From assembly GCF_000143415.4 (NCBI RefSeq), contig NW_003314285.1:593469-657468 (forward strand): DNA of 64,000 bases, written 5' to 3'. The DNA is from Selaginella moellendorffii. Taxonomy: Eukaryota; Streptophyta; Lycopodiopsida; Selaginellales; Selaginellaceae. The notes below the pieces were generated by a model that was not told the origin of the DNA, did not search any database, and was given only the letters and a program-made list of their open reading frames with translations. This document shows, in pieces, positions 24,675 through 38,335 of this stretch; position 1 is the stretch's first letter, and the number at the start of each line of letters is the position of its first letter. The translations under genes were made by a program, and so were the position numbers.

Positions 24675-25569
24675 CAATTCAGTAGCTTGATAAACATGCA
24701 AATACAGAACTTGATGCAAAATCCTTTGATATGTCACAATGCCCCTAGGACCATAAACACATTTCAATAGAGAGGGTCCTTTCATTTCATCACTCCTTAC
24801 GTAGATCTTGGTGAAACCAGAGTTAGTGAAGTTGGTTTCTTGTGATCCCGCATCTGATTGTGATGTCCCTTTGCAGTGTCGATGGAAAGGTCAATGCACA
24901 CCAAACTGTAGAATCTTGGAGCAAAATAACGGTCGGATCTATGGCAAATGCCCCTGAAACATTGTAAGGCTCGTGTGGCCTCATGTGGTGTCCGATCGAG
25001 ATGCTTCTTTGCAGGGTCATCAAGAAGGACATTGTATACCATTCTGTAAAATCTAGTTGCGATCTAACGGTTGGATCTCTAGGAAACTCAAAACAATCTC
25101 GCGCGTGTCAGAATATTCTAGGAATATACTCCTATGTGCTCCTGAAAATGGCATGCGGCCCCACGCCATTCAAGAGATAACGCCAGATGACGCTGAGCAT
25201 TTTTTGGTGCATTTTTTGGGATCAAAATTGCATGAGCCCACACGCTTGAACGTCACATCAAATCCTCTGACAATTTATTTAGCTGAACATCTGGCATTTT
25301 TGGAAATACAAGATGCTTTGGAATATCCAATCATGCATGGTATAAATATAGCGAGGGTATTAAATGATATCCCAATCATGATCTTTCTTTTGGATTTCGC
25401 GTGCATGCAGTCCGAGGAATGATGACGTTGCGGATTTCTTTTGGATTTCACGCATGCGCGCGCCGATCCAGAAATTAATGGTGGCACCCAAGTCCGAGGA
25501 ATGATGACGTGGCGGGATTACCAACCGTCGTGACATTTCGCGCGTGTGAGGTTAGGTTTTGCATTTTGC

Positions 25570-25720
25570 TTCGTACTTGCGCTCGCACACTCGCGCTCGC
25601 ATCGCGCTCCCACTCGCACTCCCACTTCTCTACAGGTTTCTCGTGTGCATCGGCGTCCACTCGCGCTTGCATCACACTCGCGCTCGCATCGCGCTCGTGT
25701 GCATCGGCGTCCACTTCAAG
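25570..25720. repeat. CpG-rich GCGCTCGCATC-type microrepeats, element 1
   Basis: Short tandem variants of CACTCGCGCTCGCATCGCG upstream of gene B. Counterparts at about 32840-32985 and 53075-53215. They keep several frames open by chance. Confidence 0.75.
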
Positions 25721-26562
25721 ACACACCCAGTTTATAACTTCGCCACCAACTCCGCCGCCCACTCCGCCACCCACACGCAGCCCACTTTGCGTCCCGGGAG
25801 ATTTCAGCGCCACTCTCCAACTGTAAGTGGCAGAGTAGCCTTGCTGCTACGATCCGCTGCACACACAGTGCACATTCGCTAGCGAGTCCGGTTGTCACGC
25901 CTCCATTCGGCTGCAAATGGTAAGTCTTTTAGGCCAAGTAGAAAATGGCATGAGGCCACATGCCATTCAGTAGCAACATTGGCATGCACCGATTGGGCTC
26001 TCGAGTGCAGTCCGGTTACAGATGGCGTGTAGCCTCACGCCATCTTAGGATGCAGCCTCAAGACATCTAATGCAGTGGTGAATGGCGTGTGGCCTCACGT
26101 TATTTCCAGCTGCTAGCTTTTCTTCTGTCAGCTCTAATTGTTGTGCATTTCTGAACAGGCGAGGAATTGCGTTCTTCTTCCAGCCACTGTCAATGTGGAT
26201 GCAGAGAAGGGGGAGGAGCTCACCAGTTGGACTTTCGGGATGGAAGGCGAGGATCTAAGGCTGTACAACACAGATGGTGGGAGAAAAGAATGCATGGGGA
26301 TCCTCATCCAAGTGACAGACACTCCATGCAGTTCCATGGAAGAATATGGACTGGCACTTGTGGTAGAGACAGCGTCTGCCTTCAAGATCCACCTTGCACA
26401 TCCTAGCGGCTTCCCGGAGGGGGGCAGCGGCTATGAGGAATTCCTAGAGGGAGCTAGGGAGAGGTTGTCCAGGAGGCCCACAATTTCAAAGACGCTGCGG
26501 GTCTATGAAGATCACATGGAATCCACAGACCTCACCTACGGCGATGTTCAAAAACTATATTC

Positions 26563-26586
26563 AAGCTCTATTTCGTTAAAGTGGGA
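26563..26586 (+). repeat. Terminal inverted repeat, element 2 (gene B side)
   Basis: Same 24 bp, followed by ATTGTCATTATCCCAC and the inverted pair AAGGTTT-CC-AAACCTT. Confidence 0.95.
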
Positions 26587-27004
26587 ATTGTCATTATCCC
26601 ACTTGTAAAATAAGGTTTCCAAACCTTTATATAGTATATAAATATAACAAAATTCAACTGCATTGAGGCACATGCCATTTTATTTTAAACAAGGAAATGT
26701 CTACTCAATCACTTCTCCTCCCCCTGCCACTGCTTCACCTCTCTCTTCTCCTTGTCATCGTCGTCCAATTTCTTTCCATCCTTTTAATATTGGCTCAGTT
26801 GCTCCGAGTCTAGGTGGAGCCCAAGTCCCCATTCAATCTTTACTTTCCCATTATTAATAAAACAACTTCGTAGACTTCCAATAACATGCTGTAACACTTC
26901 TAGTATAATGCAAATCCTCTCAAAGAATTGTCTTTTAATATTAATACAATTGCATGGAACACCATGCCATAATAAGTTACATTTTTAAATAAATACATGC
27001 CATC

Positions 27005-30000
27005 TCAGACTGTTATTTTTTGCCTCCAACGCCTATACAATAATCTTGGAATTTCATCACTCTCCACACTATCAGGATTTAAACCCAATAGTAATGCCAT
27101 CTCTTCTCTAATACGTCCACGCTCATGTTCAGTGGTCGAAGAACCCATCCGGTTGAGCAGATTATGGAGATGCGGATAGTGCTTGGCTAGACAATATACA
27201 TGCCATAAATGATGACTGGTGTCTGTCCGATCAAATGGCTTCTGATATACCGTTCCATCTGCCATTTGGTTGATTTCTGCAGCCACCTCCTGGACTGGCC
27301 GGTTCTCTATCACCATCGCTCCAAGCCGTTTTGCAAGGTCCCCCAGAACATACGGTTTCTTCTCCCTAGTTTCCATACTGCAAGAGATGGGGTGCACTGC
27401 ATATGTGTGCGTGTTCGCTGCAGTTTTAATCGGCGAGTCATCGATGATGAGGATTTCACTTGAGCTAGCAGTCCGGTTCATCACTACAGCCTCTGGCTTG
27501 ACGAAGATGGGCTTGCTACCCCTCACATGGACCATAGTCAAGCAATCCTCCTGCGTTAGGAGAAAGTCAAATGGTAATATTACTCGCGTCTGATCGTGCA
27601 TCATCTGTAGCAACGTTAATGCATTGTGGCGCATCATGGATGTCCAAACTCCCAATTGCAAATTGAACCCGGCCCTCTGTTTTAAGTGTCGCATGGTCAT
27701 TATTAGATCCCGCAGTTTCTCCCGTGTGATTAATGTGAATCTGTCTCTTTTGACCAACTTGCGACCGCAGGCTTTGGAGGGTGCAATGACATTCGAGGAC
27801 GAGCCACGCTCATGGGAGAAAAGGACACCGTTCAGATAAAAAACGATACAGTACCTTCGCCGTGACTCTGAAATGAAATGCGTCAGCATAAAAAATGGTA
27901 CAAGTCAATTTTACCATCTACAATATTAGCGAATGTTGCTCCCGATGGTCGTTGAGAGGGTTTTGGTCGAGGAAACGTGAAGGGCGGAAATACTCTCCTC
28001 TGCAATGTGGGGTCAATCGCATCCGATGGCGTGTGGGCACATGCCATTTCAGCTGTAGACTCTGGTACAACTGGCTCAACAGTGGCATGGGGTGGTTCCG
28101 ATGGCGTGTGATCACACGCCATTTCAGCTGGTGCCTCCGTTGGCAAAGTGGACATGACCGAACAAGCAGCAGGGGCGGTGTAGGGAGGTTCCAATGGCGC
28201 GTAGTCAGACGATTGGGCACACGTTGAGTCCATTGGAAATGAGGATACGACCGGCTCGGCGGCTGGGGCGGCCTCATGTGGGTCCAATGGCGCCTGGTCA
28301 CCGTCAGTTGGATACGTGGACAAGATTGACTCAGTGGTATGGGCAGCATCAAGTGGAGCGTGGTCAGCTTGCTTGGCGTTGATATGGATAGTGGCCTCCA
28401 CCAGCTCTGATGACTCTTGCAGCCAAGTAGAGTCCACTGGCGGATCCATATGCATGTCCAAATATCTCCCTTCGATTGAGATGGTATCCTCCCGTGCTAC
28501 TAAAAACAAACTCATTAGCACATTGAATCGACTATACTGTATTTACCATCAACTGCTATTGAGGAACTAGGACCGATATCACTTGAGCGCACTGCTGATT
28601 CTGAAGGATTGGACATACGTTTCGACCCTTGCTTGGCACTATCCTTCCTCGACACTAAAGGCTAGAGTTTGTAAATTCAACTGAATAATCTCTACTTACC
28701 ATTTGCTCTGCGACCTACATGGACAATGTTAGAAATGGTAAAAGGTTAGGAATGGATGTATTATTATTTACCTGATGGTTTGTCTTGTATGACCTTCCTC
28801 CGCCGCTCTTTGGCCACCTCAGGCTGGCCATCGTCGTCATCATCGTCGTCGTCGTTATTGTGATCGTCACCATTGTGAGGACCATCCAAGTCCTCTTCGT
28901 CCTCCTCTTCTTTGTCCTCCTCTTCTTTGTCCTCCTCTTCGTCCTTCTGCTCTTCTTGCTCATTATCTTTCTCTGGCTCCTCATCCCCCTCCTGCATTTC
29001 TTCCATAGGCTGCTCAGGCTGGATGGCTTGTTCTTCCAGGACCATCTTGGGAAAATCATCTGGCCGAGTCTCCATCTCAAAATACAAGACATCCATAGCT
29101 TGTTTTAGTGCGTGACCTAGGACCGTATCCTCACCCGACTGTCTTAACATGGTTTCTGCACGTTCTTGCACCCTTCGAAGACGACGAGATGAGAAAAACG
29201 TGGCCCTGCCTTGAAAAGCTTCCCTCATCCATTGTACCTCTCCATTGAGATTGGGGAAGGGGAGTCCGCCATAGGAATCTGAGTCATGAGGTGGTGACTG
29301 CCTGCTTTCACTCAGCCCTTGATCTGCAATGAATGGCATGAGCACACACGCCATAACCGCGAGGCATTACCTATCATCTTTTCGTTGCCCTTCTTCCTTT
29401 TCGAATCAAATGCCTCTGATCTCGACGACTGTCCAACGTGCTTTCGCTTTTTATGACCACTGTCAGTTTGAGCTTGGCTGGTGCTTGCCTGTTTTGCCTT
29501 TGAAGAAGTTTCTCCTGCAAGGAATGGCATGAGACCACACGCCATTGCAAATATAATTTGTACCTCCTTTTTTCCTATTGCTTTTCTGTTTGTCCTTCTT
29601 CGATGCGCCACCAGTGCGCTTTTCAGTCCTCATGTCTAAATATTCACAACGATCTATAATCAAAATGGCGTGAGGCCTCACGTGACCTTACCTTGTGCAG
29701 GTTGTGAGCTCGGCCCAACATGGGTATCTTCAAAAGTAGCTGTTAACGCCGTTTCAGCATCTGGGGGTGGCCACGCTCCTGCATACAGAGCTTGTGAGAT
29801 AACATTTAAACTTAAAGTGTGTACTCACCAGGTTCGCAGAGAAGATACTGTTTTTCTTTGGCAACTGTAATTATATGCTCCATTGAAGTCATCTCTTCAA
29901 TGGAGTTTGTCACCGCAACACAAGGGACACCCTTGAGTAGTGCGGCTCGAAAGAATAGTCCGCCGCAGTTGTACTCGACAACGCATTTGCCCTTGGAGTC

Positions 30001-32627
30001 GGAAGCAGATGACCCACCCGCTATTGCGTTGAAGACCCAGCTGAGCATTTCCCATGCTGCACCTGGAGCTTTCTTTGGATTCGAAAGCTCCATAGCCGTC
30101 TTCAGTTCCTCAGGCACGGGTAAATTGACCTCCCTCAGATCAATTCGATTGGCCTTGTCGAACGAAGCTGGGAAGTCACTCCAGTCCCACTCTGCTGCAG
30201 GACCAATAACAAGGGCGAGTGTGAAGATGCGGACATTCATCGGTATCTTCTTCTTAGCCATTATCCCATGGATCTCCCGCATCTCCTTGCCTTTCAACCG
30301 AGCCTTCACCTCGTTCAAGGCCTTCCAGAACTTGTGATAGGATTCGGAGTCGTAGATCATATAGTGGACTGAAGATTCCACCTCCGCAAGTCCCACCATT
30401 AAGTCAATGATGGAGCTGACTTCGTCTGCATGAGTGATCTCCTCGTTTGTGAAGTCCATCACACAAAAGATGTTCTTGACCTGCTCATCTCCGCGGGAAA
30501 CGATGCTCCTCCACCTTTGATCCTCATCCGAATTCAAGTATACCCGGTAAGGTTCTCGATAGGCCTCTGCTGCGGGGTCGAGCTGTTTCTGAAGCCGGCG
30601 GTCGACATCAATCTTAATGAAATTTGGATACTGATCCAACTTCTCAGCTTTACTTTTCGTGGCATCCCGCAGCAGATCGGTGAACTTGGGGGCCCCCTTC
30701 ACGTACTTGTCGATGTCTTCATTTGAAAACTCCAGCGCTTCCATCATCTCTTGCGTGGTGTCGATGCTCACCCTCTCCACGGCCACTTGCTCGAAGATCC
30801 AATCCTTCAATAGCGCACGAGCTCTCAGAGTCGTGCACAAGTCCTCGTATGTCACAATATGGCCGGGAGTCATTTTGGTCTTGTTGAAGACAACCTCACC
30901 ACGTAGAAGAGCATTAGCCACTGTCAGAAGGTCGTCGTCGTCTAGAGACCGCGAGAAACGCAAGGCGTTGAGCTTCAAATCATTGGGCTTCCGGCCGTCC
31001 TCCACACCCATTGAGTTTGGCAACTCCCCGTCATGGTACCTCCTCAGCACATCTACCCATTTGTCAAAAACAACTTTTGTCGCGAGTAGAATGTTATGGA
31101 TGCTGAGTGTGTCATTGACCCCCAGTGTTTTCGAGAGAAGACTCGAGAATTCCTGCAATGGAAATGGCGTGAGGCCACATGCTATGCCACATGCAACGAG
31201 GCTTACCTGCCAGGCGCTAGTTGCTAGTGCACGTCCTTGTCCTGGTTTTTGTGGCTTCTTCAGTTGAACCCAGAGCTTCCGTGTTCGTGCCAATGTCTCG
31301 TGCAAACCCGATTTGTAGCACGTTTCTTGCTTGACATTCTGCGCGTGGGAGATGTATATGATAGATCGGAGGGGCGAGTTGCCTTTTATCAGGCGGACAA
31401 CTCTTGTCTTGAAGACTTTCTTCACCTCCTCGCCCACCATAATATCCACAACTATCTCTTGCATCGCCAAGCTAGAATGCTGCCCGGAGACGGCATAGAA
31501 CCGGATGTTCTGATCGTCCAACACCTTCCTATTGATCAAGTCTGGAAACCTCGTCTCGCCCTTCATTGTTCGGTAGTAGGGGATCACGTCTGCGATGTCG
31601 GGTGTTACTGGACTTGCCAGCATCTTCTGCTTCAGTTTCTCCACCCACTCATCAGATACTAGCCTGTGGTTGTATTTGCTTTGGATGTCGATACGGCTCA
31701 CGTCGATTGTATATACATTGTTGGAATAGTAACAAGTACTATTATCTGCGACGATTTTTGCTGCCTCTTCTTGCTCTTTCTGCTCTTTGCGGCTCTTCTT
31801 TTTGGTGGGTGTAGTGTTCGAACCCGAGGCAATGGCATCACTGAGTAGCTTCTTTTTTGGAGCAGGAGAGTCGGACGTCGGCTTGAGCTTGACCACCCTT
31901 TTCTGCTTTGAGGTAGTTTCCAGATCGACCCCCTTCCCCTTTGCTTCGCGAACTGGAGTCACTCTCAACGGCTCAATGTTGGAATATAGTTTTTGAACAT
32001 CGCCGTAGGTGAGGTCCGTGGATTCCATGTGATCTTCATAGACCCGCAGCGTCTTTGAAATTGTGGGCCTCCTGGACAACCTCTCCCTAGCTCCCTCTAG
32101 GAATTCCTCATAGCCGCTGCCCCCCTCCGGGAAGCCGCTAGGATGTGCAAGGTGGATCTTGAAGGCAGACGCTGTCTCTACCACAAGTGCCAGTCCATAT
32201 TCTTGCATGGAACTGCATGGAGTGTCTGTCACTTGGATGAGGATCCCCATGCATTCTTTTCTCCCACCATCTGTGTTGTACAGCCTCAGATCCTCGCCTT
32301 CTATCCCGAAAGTCCAACTGGTGAGCTCCTCCCCCTTCTCTGCATCCACATTGACAGTGGCTGGAAGAAGAACGCAATTCCTCGCCTGTTCAGAAATGCA
32401 CAACAATTAGAGCTGACAGATGAAAAGCTAGTAGCTGGAAATAACGTGAGGCCACACGCCATTCACCACTGCATCAGATGTCTTGAGGCTGCATCCTAAG
32501 ATGGCGTGAGGCTACACGCCATCTGTAACCGGACTGCACTTGAGAGCCCAATCGGTGCATGCCAATGTTGCTACTGAATGGCATGTGGCCTCATGCCATT
32601 TTCTACTTGGCCTAAAAGACTTACCAT
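27005..32627 (-). CDS. Gene B of element 2: ParB-like / acidic / FCP1-like fusion, 11 exons, open throughout
   Basis: Exons (minus): 32627-32625 (ATG only), 32385-31207, 31152-29829, 29790-29692, 29653-29564, 29514-29371, 29323-28772, 28714-28700, 28654-28547, 28499-27915, 27867-27005. All junctions are GT..AG and, after intron 2, all are phase 1. The joined frame is 1653 codons plus stop. Domains: unknown N-terminal region (1-220); ParB/sulfiredoxin-like fold (~227-330, SGQHSSLA near 301); helical region and a methyltransferase-like end (~780-835); basic segment with KKRKH and KRKK (possible nuclear signal); acidic Asp/Glu tract (~1050-1110); FCP1/NIF-type HAD domain (from ~1372). Oddity: the HAD nucleophile is Tyr (FYLNGVL) where elements 1 and 3 have Asp, so this copy cannot be a phosphatase. 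Function in transposition is unknown. The intron 3 acceptor is ambiguous by 12 nt. Confidence 0.82.
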
Positions 32628-33875
32628 TTGAAGCCGAATGGAGGCGTGACAACCGGACTCGCTGGCGAATGTGCACTGTGTGTGCAGCGGATTGTAGCAG
32701 CAAGGCTACTCTGCCACTTACAGTTGGAGAGTGGCGCTGAAATCTCCCGGGACGCCAAGTGGGCTGCGTGTGGGTGGCGGAGTGGGCGGCGGAGTTGGCG
32801 GCGAAGTTACAAACTGGGTGTGTCTTGAAGTGGACGCCGATGAACACGAGCGCGATGCGAGCGCGAGTGGACGCCGATGCACACGAGAAACCTGTAGAGA
32901 AGTGGGAGCGCGAGTGGGAGCGCGATGCGAGCGCGAGTGGGAGCGCGATGCGAGCGCGAGTGTGCGAGCGCGAGTACGAAGCAAAATGCAAAACCTAACC
33001 TCACACGCGCGAAATGTCACGACGGTTGGTAATCCCGCCACGTCATCATTTCTCGGACTTGGGCGCCACCATTAATTTCTGGATCGGCGCGCGCATGCGT
33101 GAAATCCAAAAGAAATCCGCAACGTCATCATTCCTCGGACTGCATGCACGCGAAATCCAAAAGAAAGATCATGATTGGGATATCATTTAATACCCTCGCT
33201 ATATTTATACCATGCATGATTGGATATTCCAAAGCATCTTGTATTTCCAAAAATGCCAGATGTTCAGCTAAATAAATTGTCAGAGGATTTGATGTGACGT
33301 TCAAGCATGTGGGCTCATGCAATTTTGATCCCAAAAAATGCACCAAAAAATGCTCGGCGTCATCTGGCGTTATCTCTTGAATGGCGTGGGGCCGCATGCC
33401 ATTTTCAGGAGCACATAGGAGTATATTCCTAGAATATTCTGACACGCGCGAGATTGTTTTGAGTTTCCTGGAGATCCAACCGTTAGATCGCAACTAGATT
33501 TTACAGAATGGTATACAATGTCCTTCTTGATGACCCTGCAAAGAAGCATCTCGATCGGACACCACATGAGACCACACGAGCCTTACAATGTTTCAGGGGC
33601 ATTTGCCATAGATCCGACCGTTATTTTGCTCCAAGATTCTACAGTTTGGTGTGCATTGACCTTTCCATCGACACTACAAAGGGACATCACAATCAGATGC
33701 GGGATCACAAGAAACCAACTTCACTAACTCTGGTTTCACCAAGATCTACGTAAGGAGTTATGAAATGAAAGGACCCTCTTTATTGAAATGTGTTTATGGT
33801 CCTAAGGGCATTGTGACATATCCAAGGATTTTGCATCAAGTTCTGTATTTGCATGTTTATCAAGCTACTGAATTG

Positions 33876-33908
33876 CTAAACCCTAAACCCTAAACCCTAA
33901 CCCTAAAC
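33876..33908 (-). repeat. Interstitial telomere-type repeats, element 2
   Basis: Three CCCTAAA units followed by one CCCTAA unit, at the position equivalent to 54170-54202. Confidence 0.85.
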
Positions 33909-34930
33909 ATGTGGCAAATGCTGCGTGAAGAAAGATGCCCTTTCTGGGCAAATGCTGTAAGAGGCAGATGCCGAGCAGATGTATCTCAGGCTAGCGAAGG
34001 GGACAAACGAAAGCTAGCTATAAACATGACGGGATGCAAATAGATTACTAGGCTAGTCCTGCGAAAATCAAAAACCATAATTGAAAACATTGAAAATGCA
34101 AAAAGAAAGGTTTATAATATTTTTGAATTTTAAGCAACCAAAGGAATGTAAGTAGGGCATGTGTTTGTAAGTTTAAAAATGCCTCAGCCATATAAATTCC
34201 CAAGTAAATAAAGCTGTTTCTATTTTTGGTACAGGTAAACTTTATAGCGTGTGGGCTCATGCAATTTTGAACCCAAAAATGCACCAAAAGATGCTCGACT
34301 AGCATTATTCTTTGAATGGCATGTGGCATTATATTGCCATAAATGGACGTACACACACAGCATAATTATTCCTTTACACGGCGAATAATCTTGGCGCGGA
34401 TCGCTGACATGGCATGGCAAAGTTCGAATCACTGACATGGCACAGCTGGATCGAGGCAAGGACATGATGTGACAAAGTTCAACCTCCGACAGCAAAGTCT
34501 AGAAGCTACTCAGTTTGAAATTTGTCAGAGGAATCATAAGATCTGGTTTGTCAGAGGATTTGATGTGACGTTCAAGCGTGTGTTATTTTTGAATTCTCGA
34601 ACTCATTCCTAGGTCTATCATTTTTGTGCGCCGTGTTCTTGGTTCCGCTGAGCGCAGTGAGCGCTGCTTGTGTAAGCGGCGTTGTGAGCTGTGGTTTATG
34701 CGTTTACAAGCGGTTGCAGCATTGCGAGCGCCATTGCGAGCGGCAGTTTATGCGAGTGGCAATTTGTGCGAGCGGCGCTACGAGCAGTTGTGGTGTTGCG
34801 AGCGGCGTTACGAGTAGTTGCGGTGTTGCGAGCGGCACTGTCTTTGGTGTGGCTACCGCTTCCTCTTGATATTCGGCACTTGTGCTTCCTGGTATGTTCA
34901 CCATGGAATGGTTTAGGACCACATTTAGAA

Positions 34931-35120
34931 ATGGCATGAGGCCACATGCCATCTTGGGCCCTTGCAATTTCATGGCTAGCGTATTGTCATGTATGTTTTT
35001 ACTTGCCTGCAGCTGTGTGTATATCAAGATGGCATGAGGCCTCATGCCAATTTTGTGAATGCGAAATTTCACATGGGTGTCAATAGCATGTTTGAATAAT
35101 GGCATGTGGCCTCATGCTAT
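34931..35120. repeat. Three palindromes in gene A leader, element 2
   Basis: Copies at 34931-34952, 35029-35050 and 35099-35120, upstream of the gene A ATG at 35194, as in element 3 but without the extra inverted copy. Confidence 0.9.
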
Positions 35121-35193
35121 TTGGTATGTTATGATTTAGGCCATTCTCCAATCATTTTTTGTATGGTCTTAACTTCTTTTCTGCACTTTCAGA

Positions 35194-38100
35194 ATGGCCT
35201 TCAGGGTTGGGGAAAAGGTTTACATTTTGAATGGTGGGAAGAGAGTTGCAAAAGGGACCCTTGTGTCTATGGATCGGAACTTTGTTATACACTGTCAAAG
35301 GCTTGGGGAAGGCAATGCTGCTGTATCAGTAGAGACTGTCTTCGATGGGAATGTGGTCGCTATTGAACGAGGAGAGATGGTCGTCGGGGTAAATGTTGTT
35401 GTTGCCTTGAAAAATCTGCAGAAGAAAGCAGATGTTGGGGACAGCGCAAGTGCGACGCATGTTCCCTCCGTGGATCTTAAGAACCGTGCTACATGGATTC
35501 AGGCAAAGGTGTTTCTAAACAACCCCGAGGGGGAGGTGGTAGCTGAGGGCTTAGCCACAGTTGTCGATCCAAGAGATGCGGTTGCTAATCAAGAATTGGG
35601 CTGGGATGATATTGGAGTTGCAATTTTAGAGGTTGTTGACACAGAAGAAAACAGTCTGACTATTGGAAGCATTGTGCGGTGGAAATTGAGGCATTTAGTG
35701 TTTGAGAATGTGAAGGATTCACAATCAAACACCACTACAACTGATGACAGAACATCTCTTCATGGGAAAAGAAAGTACACCTTCCTACAGCGCAGCCAAA
35801 GGGATCTGAGCAACGAACCGAAAAGGCAGAAAATGGCGATGGAGGTTCGAATGGTCTCGACAGTTGCTTGTTGCAAGAGGAGGTGCTGTCAACATGCTGA
35901 TTGGGATGCTATTGAAGAGGAGAGAGCAAGATACAAGACATTGTCCTGGAAGGCAGCTCGCAATTTTGTGTATGAGGCATTACGGTCATCTGTTGATGCT
36001 TCAGAACATCAGGTGGGGGGCATGGTCTTCCAGAGGGGTTTGGTCTGCATGAAGGCATGGAGAATCATTTATGGAGTCCCTCGAACCACATTCTACAGAA
36101 TCAAAACTGAGTTCGAGGAACAAAGGGTTCAACAGGCAGTCCATGGGAACGACGGTACGCACAAAACCAGGGGTCATGTTGTATATGGAGAGGCAATCTT
36201 CAAGAGGTTTGTCGAGACATGTAGCGAGCAGCAACCACATAAAACCCGCCTCTTGGAAGATGGAACACGAGACACCCAACGAGTTCTCCCTTCCATGTAT
36301 ACCAAGGGGGCCATATTGGAAGATGTGAATCGGGAACTCCAGAGTAATGGCTACAGGAAGCTGAGCCAATCTAGATTTAGTAGATTGTGGAGCAACAGGT
36401 TCAGGGATGTGAGTATAGGAAAGTACTCCAGCTTTTCAAAGTGTGACGAGTGCACTGCTATCAAAATGGCTTTGTCGAAGAATTCTTGCAGCGCTCAAGA
36501 GCGAGAGACGTTGGTTAGAAGGCGGCTCGACCACAACATCGAGCAGAGAAGCTGCAGGACTGCATATTATCATAACAGGATTCTCTCCATGGAGAGACCT
36601 GACTCTTACCTCTGCATCATCCACGACAAAATGGATCAGAAAAAGACGTGCTTACCTCGACTCAATCCTGCCCCCAAGGCAATCTCTTCATCCATGCAGC
36701 TGTCTGTGTCTTTGTTTGGCATAATCGCTCATGGGCATGGTGCCCAGAACTATGGGAACTTCTTTGTGCCTCTATGGGGTGGCGGGGGTGCAAACATGAT
36801 GATTGCGTCCTTAGCAAAACACTTAAGGTCTCTGCAAAGTGCGCAGACTGAGCTGAACGGCCAACCCTTGCATAAGGCCCTTGTCGATCGAACCCCATAC
36901 AGGGTTCAGCTGGAGGAGGAGCAAAGGCTTGCAGTATCGCGTGGGGCCCCATGCCATCCTAGTGAATATGTTGGCCGTCAGATTGTAGGGTTATCACGTG
37001 AGGCCTCATGCCATTACGACGAGGCTGGTCGCCCGGTGAATGCACAGCCTCATCCAAACGAAGCAGAATCTCAAGGAAGTTCTTGCGGCCGATGTGGCCT
37101 TCCACCCCATCTTCTGCTCCAAACAGACAATGCTGGCAGTGAGAACAAAAACATGTACGTCTTCGCGTACTTGGCGATGCTTGTTGCCAAAGGCATATTT
37201 GAAACGGTTACACTTGGCTTTCTCATGGTTGGGCACACTCATGAAGACGTCGATGCCATGTTCAGTCACCTGGCAGAGTCCCTCCGGCGATCCAATGTCC
37301 TCACCCTCCCACAACTCTACGATGAATTCCAAAATTGCATCAAAGGCACTGTTGAAGCTGCACTTGTGACAGAGGTTCCAGACTTTAAGGGGTTTGTAAG
37401 AGGCTACATCAGGGACGGATCCGAAACGCTGATTGGCCACTCCAAGCCTCTTCAGTTTCATTTCAGCATGCGTGACGGTGCTCCAGTGATGAGGTACAAG
37501 ATGAGAGAATAGGACACAGTGTGGCTGCCAGTGGATGGCATTGAACTCTTCAAGAGAGATTCCATAACTGGGGAACCTATGATTCCTCAGGGTTCCCCAC
37601 GGCCGATGCACCCGGATGGACTCAAAGACCAGGAAAGTATAGTGGCCGGGATTAGACAGCATATTGCCTTCTGGAAGAGGGGGTTGGTGTTTGGTGGAGA
37701 ATCCTATTTTAAGAGGTGCAAGCCTTTGCTCGAATACTGGGAGAAGATTATATCTGCTATCCAAAATGGGCCGGTTGTATATGAAGAATTGGAAGAGTCC
37801 TTTTGGCCAGAACCCAGAGCACCAGATAGTAGCGGAACAATGTCCTCTGGAAATGCAGTGACAGATAACGATGTTGAGGATCACTATTGTGGGCCGAGGA
37901 ACAAGAAGCCGGATTCAGCATTCAATCCAGTACAGGTCTGCAAAGGAATGGTCGTGCTTGTCAGACCCAGTAATAAAAAACAAATGATATGGGTGGGGCG
38001 CTGCATCACTGATGCAGAGGAGGACGCGGAAACTAACTCCTTCAATGTAACTGTGAAGTGGTTCAAGCCAAGTTCCGGATATACGAAGGATTGCCTAGAA

Positions 38101-38335
38101 AAGAGATGGGTGCTGAATCCAAGGGATCCCAGCATGAGCATATCGGTGGATAATGTTGTGCATGGTTGGATGCGGAAGCAGAGTGCCACCATCACCTTGC
38201 CAGACCATGCAAGAGATGCAGCAAGAGCATTCATAACCCGGGTTCAAGGTGAGATTCATTAATATTCCTTTACTAAGTTTCTAATGTATTTTATTTCAAG
38301 GTGAACAATCCGAATCTGAATCAGAGGAGGCGTGA
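35194..38335 (+). pseudogene. Gene A of element 2: DUF7869-type transposase, one nonsense codon
   Basis: Exon 35194-38248, 52-nt intron, last exon 38301-38335. Identical in layout to the intact copy in element 3 except for TAG at 37510-37512 (codon 773) where elements 1 and 3 have TGG. The stop lies after both putative catalytic motifs, so a truncated product would keep the core but lose the C-terminal ~257 residues. Confidence 0.92.

Noticed and set aside
28785-29108. Hydrophobic multi-pass membrane protein (runs of FVLLFFVLLF)
   Set aside because: Antisense shadow of the Asp/Glu tract in gene B exon 7.
29463-29681. Separate small genes for the many frames with MRPHAI or MACGLMPF starts
   Set aside because: Their starts come from the palindromes (ATGGCATGTGG..); the rest of each is an exon of gene B or an antisense shadow.
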